The notes beneath the pieces were generated by a model, which saw nothing but the letters and a program-made list of their open reading frames with translations, was not told the origin of the DNA and searched no databases. Source: Gammaproteobacteria bacterium (GTDB lineage: Bacteria > Pseudomonadota > Gammaproteobacteria > Steroidobacterales > Steroidobacteraceae). From it: 8,820 nt of DNA. The stretch is from NCBI GenBank assembly GCA_003162555.1, contig PMNQ01000083.1, positions 11,577 to 20,396 of the forward strand, given 5' to 3'. This document shows, piece after piece, positions 6,521 to 8,820 of the stretch (position 1 is the first letter of the stretch; each line of letters starts with the position of its first letter). Both the position numbers and the translations under genes were made by a program.

Positions 6521-6972
6521 TGGCTCGCCGCTCATTTCGCTGGCTCGCTGTGCTGCTCGGGGCGCTGCTCCTGTATGGCGCCCGACCGGCCATGGCAGCC
6601 GATCGCCTGGTGCTGATCGCGAGCATCAATGCCCCGGTGAGCTCGTTGAACTCGCTGGAAATCCAGAAGCTCTTTCTCGGCTTGACAGTGGTCATCAACG
6701 GCCTGGATGTACACCCGCTGCGCAATGAATCCGATGAAGCCATGCGCCAGCTCTTCTATCAGGACGTCATCTCGATGTCGGAGTCCACCTACGAGCGCCG
6801 ACTCCTGGCGCTCACTTTGCAGCAGGGGCGCACGGCTCCACCCGTCTTCCGTGATTCCAGGGCGCTGCTGAATGCCATCGCCGCCGATCCTCACGCCATC
6901 AGTTATGCGTGGGCCAGCGAGGTTGCCAGGGATGGGCGTATCAGAATCCTCAAGTTCCTGGGGAGCGAATGA
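6520..6972 (+). CDS. Miniature periplasmic-binding protein (PstS/PBP-like single-domain)
   Basis: This 150-residue exported protein is probably a free periplasmic ligand-binding domain. Residues 1-26 are a signal peptide (RR-rich start, core WLAVLLGALLLYG, cleavage about AMA-AD). The mature part fits the compact PBP domain often annotated as 'phosphate ABC transporter substrate-binding protein'. The strand LVLIASINAPVSSL (30-43) is followed by EIQKLFLGLTVVINGLDVHPL (47-67), the FLG segment being typical. An FYxxV helix (79-83) follows, then a late AIAADPHAISYAW segment (119-131) of the 'xAIGY' type. Classical PstS proteins are about twice as long with two lobes. The start at 6520 overlaps the barrel stop (TGATG); an in-frame ATG at 6499 is a possible alternative giving seven more residues. 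No ABC permease or ATPase adjoins. With a sensor kinase directly downstream, a role as ligand-presenting partner is plausible. The ligand (phosphate, other oxyanion or other) is unknown. Confidence 0.82.
   Translation: MARRSFRWLAVLLGALLLYGARPAMAADRLVLIASINAPVSSLNSLEIQKLFLGLTVVINGLDVHPLRNESDEAMRQLFYQDVISMSESTYERRLLALTLQQGRTAPPVFRDSRALLNAIAADPHAISYAWASEVARDGRIRILKFLGSE
6960..6965 (+). promoter_or_regulatory. Ribosome-binding site of the histidine kinase
   Basis: GGGGAG lies 3 nt before ATG 6969 and supports that start over an in-frame GTG at 6909, which would sit well inside the upstream gene. Confidence 0.6.
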
Positions 6973-8483
6973 AATCGTCCCTTGCCACGCGCATCGTCAT
7001 GGTTGTCATGGCGATGCATGCCGTGGTGTTGCCCGTTCTCTATTTCGGCCTCAGTGTCGTGGTCAGCCGCAACCAGATCGATGTGTTCATCCAGCACGTA
7101 CGCACGCTGTCGCGAAACCTGGCAGAAGAGCTGGAACTGGGAGACGCACTGGAATCACGCCAACGAGTGCTGGATATGCTGGACCTGACCGTACTCAATG
7201 CCGATGGGGTATACGCCGAACTGCTGGACAATGGCCAGCCAATTTTCAGCAACCTGAATGACAGGGGCGTCAGCTGGCCGGGCAAACAGGATTTCAGTTT
7301 TGGCCAGCGCGGCGACCATATCTATTTTATCGAGATCCCGATTTCACGGCCCGGACACGTCGCCACTTTGCGGCTGGGGTTCGATGAGAATCCGACCAGC
7401 GAGCAGATTCAGTTGGCCATGCATCAGACCGTATTGGTGCTGGCAGCCTACCTGTGCATGGCCGTGATCCTGGCAGCGGCCTGGGGGTACCATTTCACGC
7501 GGCCGGTCGTGAGACTGCAGCTTGCCTCGCGCAGCATTGCCAAGGGTGACTACGCACACAGCCTGCGCCTCGAGAGCGGAGTACGGGAACTACACGATCT
7601 TGGCGGCGATCTGGAAGCCATGCGCAAGGAGCTGGTGGGCGTCAACGAAAAATTGCGAGCGGAGATGATCGAGAACGAACGCGCCGGGGAACGTCACCGC
7701 AACCTGGAGAATCGCTTGCGCCACCGGCAAAGACTGGAAACGGTCGGTACCCTCGCAGGTGGCGTCGCGCACGAATTCAACAACGTATTGTTGCCGATCG
7801 TGCTGTACGCAGAATTGGCGCTCGCCGAAACTCCGGAGGACAGTTCCGCGCACCAGGATCTGAAAGAGGTGCTGACATCTGCACACAGGGCGAGAGAAGT
7901 GGTCAACAAGATTCTCACCTTTTCCAGAGATGCCGGCGCGCCGAAACTCAAGGCGATCGATCTGGAGCCCGTGGTGCGTGAGGCATTGCGACTGTTCAGC
8001 GCCCTGATTCCGCCCACCGTGCAGCTGCGTGCAGAAATGCCCGGTCCCTATCCGCTGGTGAAAGCCGACGCCGCGTTGACCATTCAGGTGATCATGAATC
8101 TTTGCACCAACGCGTATCACTCGCTGCTGAACGCGGAGGGCATTGTGAGCGTCGACCTGAAGAGCAGCGTGGAACCGGCAAGCCCGGATGGCGACAAGCC
8201 GCCCAGAGAATTCGTCGTATTGTCGGTGACCGACAGCGGTGGTGGTATGGATGCGGCGACAGCGGAGCGAATCTTCGAACCCTTTTTCACCACGCGCGAA
8301 GTGGGCACCGGTACCGGTCTTGGACTGTCGGTCGTCCACGGTATACTTGAAAGCTTCGGGGCGACGATTACGGTCGACACGGCTGTCGGCCGCGGCACGA
8401 CCTTCAAAGTGGCGTTCCCCGTCGCCGAAGCGCTCGCGGCAAATGGACTGTCGAGTGAGCCAGTGGCAGGAGTTTCCATATGA
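6969..8483 (+). CDS. Sensor histidine kinase with periplasmic sensor, HAMP and HisKA/HATPase domains
   Basis: This 504-residue inner-membrane kinase is built in order as follows. TM1 is about 10-32. A periplasmic sensor of about 120 residues spans 33-152; its long first helix and VLNADGVYAELLDNG segment (75-89) suggest a Cache/PDC-like fold, which is inferred. TM2 is about 153-172. HAMP is about 175-228, and a charged coiled-coil linker about 215-256. The HisKA H-box LAGGVAHEFNNVL (262-274) carries phospho-acceptor His268, in the HEFNN style. The ATPase domain has the N-box IMNLCTNA (375-382), G1 DSGGGM (422-427), F-box FEPFFTT (436-442) and G2 GTGTGLGLS (446-454). All key residues are present. 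ATG 6969 overlaps the PBP stop (ATGA) and has a good ribosome-binding site. The stop overlaps the regulator start (ATGA, 8480-8483). The cognate regulator is evidently the next gene; the stimulus is unknown. Confidence 0.95.
   Translation: MKSSLATRIVMVVMAMHAVVLPVLYFGLSVVVSRNQIDVFIQHVRTLSRNLAEELELGDALESRQRVLDMLDLTVLNADGVYAELLDNGQPIFSNLNDRGVSWPGKQDFSFGQRGDHIYFIEIPISRPGHVATLRLGFDENPTSEQIQLAMHQTVLVLAAYLCMAVILAAAWGYHFTRPVVRLQLASRSIAKGDYAHSLRLESGVRELHDLGGDLEAMRKELVGVNEKLRAEMIENERAGERHRNLENRLRHRQRLETVGTLAGGVAHEFNNVLLPIVLYAELALAETPEDSSAHQDLKEVLTSAHRAREVVNKILTFSRDAGAPKLKAIDLEPVVREALRLFSALIPPTVQLRAEMPGPYPLVKADAALTIQVIMNLCTNAYHSLLNAEGIVSVDLKSSVEPASPDGDKPPREFVVLSVTDSGGGMDAATAERIFEPFFTTREVGTGTGLGLSVVHGILESFGATITVDTAVGRGTTFKVAFPVAEALAANGLSSEPVAGVSI
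8468..8472 (+). promoter_or_regulatory. Ribosome-binding site of the response regulator
   Basis: AGGAG lies 7 nt before ATG 8480, inside the 3' end of the kinase gene. It is the best Shine-Dalgarno match I see in the window and fixes the regulator start. Confidence 0.75.
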
Positions 8484-8820
8484 AGAGTGTATTGGTTGTC
8501 GACGATGAAGCAGCGATCCGCAGCGCGCTGAAGCGCGTGCTGGAGCGGGCCGGTTACACAGTGCGAGTGGCCGCCAGTGGCGCCGAGGGGCTCGAGAGCC
8601 TCGAGGCGCAGGTCTCCGACATCGTCATCACCGATATCATCATGCCGACGATGCACGGGGTTGACGCGATAAAAGCCATCGTTGCGAAATACCCGGCAAT
8701 CCGGATAGTGGCGATTTCAGGCGGCGGCAATTTCGCCAACGCGGACTATCAGCCGCACGCCATCAAGACCGAGGCCTATCTCGCAGTGATGGCTTTCTAC
8801 ATGTTTCACGAGCGCTTGTT
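8480..8820 (+). CDS. Response regulator receiver domain (3' end outside window)
   Basis: The first 113 codons are present. MKSVLVVDDE gives the acidic pair Asp8/Asp9. Asp52 in IVITDIIMP (48-56) is the phospho-acceptor, and Ser80 in VAISGGGN (77-84) is the switch Ser/Thr. The beta4-alpha4 region is longer than in a minimal CheY-like receiver (ISGGGNFANADYQPHAIKTEAYLA, 79-102, given here as the landmarks ISGGGN and TEAYLA). This form is one I associate with some receivers paired to HEFNN-type kinases. The conserved beta5 Lys-Pro has not been reached by the window end; the last residues (VMAFYMFHERLL, 103-114) would just precede it. Whether a DNA-binding, GGDEF or other output domain follows is not visible. 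It overlaps the kinase by 4 nt and is its evident partner. Confidence 0.92.
   Translation, partial: MKSVLVVDDEAAIRSALKRVLERAGYTVRVAASGAEGLESLEAQVSDIVITDIIMPTMHGVDAIKAIVAKYPAIRIVAISGGGNFANADYQPHAIKTEAYLAVMAFYMFHERL

Noticed and set aside
6909..6968. Kinase start at GTG 6909
   Set aside because: It overlaps the mini-PBP gene by 64 nt; ATG 6969 has a GGGGAG site, an ATGA overlap and begins just before TM1.
8298..8309. 12-bp palindrome ACCGGTACCGGT in the kinase gene
   Set aside because: It is explained by the repeated Gly-Thr codons of the ATPase G2 box.
7590..8339. Long minus-strand open frame (249 residues) antisense to the kinase
   Set aside because: It lies wholly opposite clear HisKA/HATPase coding sequence, has no recognisable domain and is rich in H, Q, R and C, as expected for a mirror frame in GC-rich DNA.

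Overview
The window looks like a piece of a Gram-negative proteobacterial chromosome. Five deduced proteins begin with export signals, one is a candidate outer-membrane barrel, and one is a periplasmic c-type cytochrome. Coding is dense with ATGA/TGATG stop-start overlaps, and the DNA is GC-rich by eye. The MFS transporter resembles the MdtD/HsrA group known from gammaproteobacteria, so a gammaproteobacterium is the best guess, but this is inference. I see no tRNA, rRNA, CRISPR array, insertion sequence or phage gene. Eight complete genes and two edge-truncated genes fill nearly all of the sequence.

Left block (1-1870, plus strand): the C-terminal tail of a probable M48-family metallopeptidase, then a 97-residue single-pass membrane protein with a long charged helix, then a DHA2-type MFS drug-efflux-like transporter. 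All three overlap (4 nt and 23 nt). A perfect GC-rich hairpin lies over the stop codon of the small protein, just inside the transporter gene.

Middle block (1881-3812): an exported NodB-type polysaccharide deacetylase on the minus strand ends 10 nt from the transporter stop. It is divergent from an exported alpha/beta-hydrolase of the acetyl-esterase type, across a 117-bp shared promoter region. Both may remove acetyl groups from carbohydrates outside the cytoplasm.

Right block (4005-8820, plus strand): a tightly packed run encoding a periplasmic di-heme c-type cytochrome (DUF1111/DHOR, COG3488-like), a probable beta-barrel protein with a His-rich mature N-terminus, a miniature single-domain periplasmic-binding protein, a two-TM sensor histidine kinase, and a response regulator cut by the window end. 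The last four genes are joined by 1-4 nt overlaps. No ABC permease or ATPase lies between them, so the small binding protein probably serves the sensor kinase or the barrel rather than a transporter. The proposed reading is an envelope sensory circuit: barrel for entry or binding, mini-PBP as ligand reader, kinase as transducer, regulator as output, and the di-heme protein as a possible redox partner. This is the most interesting part of the window. The individual families are known or recognisable; the joint function is inference.

Three perfect short inverted repeats (453-471, 6092-6112, 6240-6262) and one imperfect one beside a start codon (2881-2905) are recorded as structure that the protein annotation does not explain.
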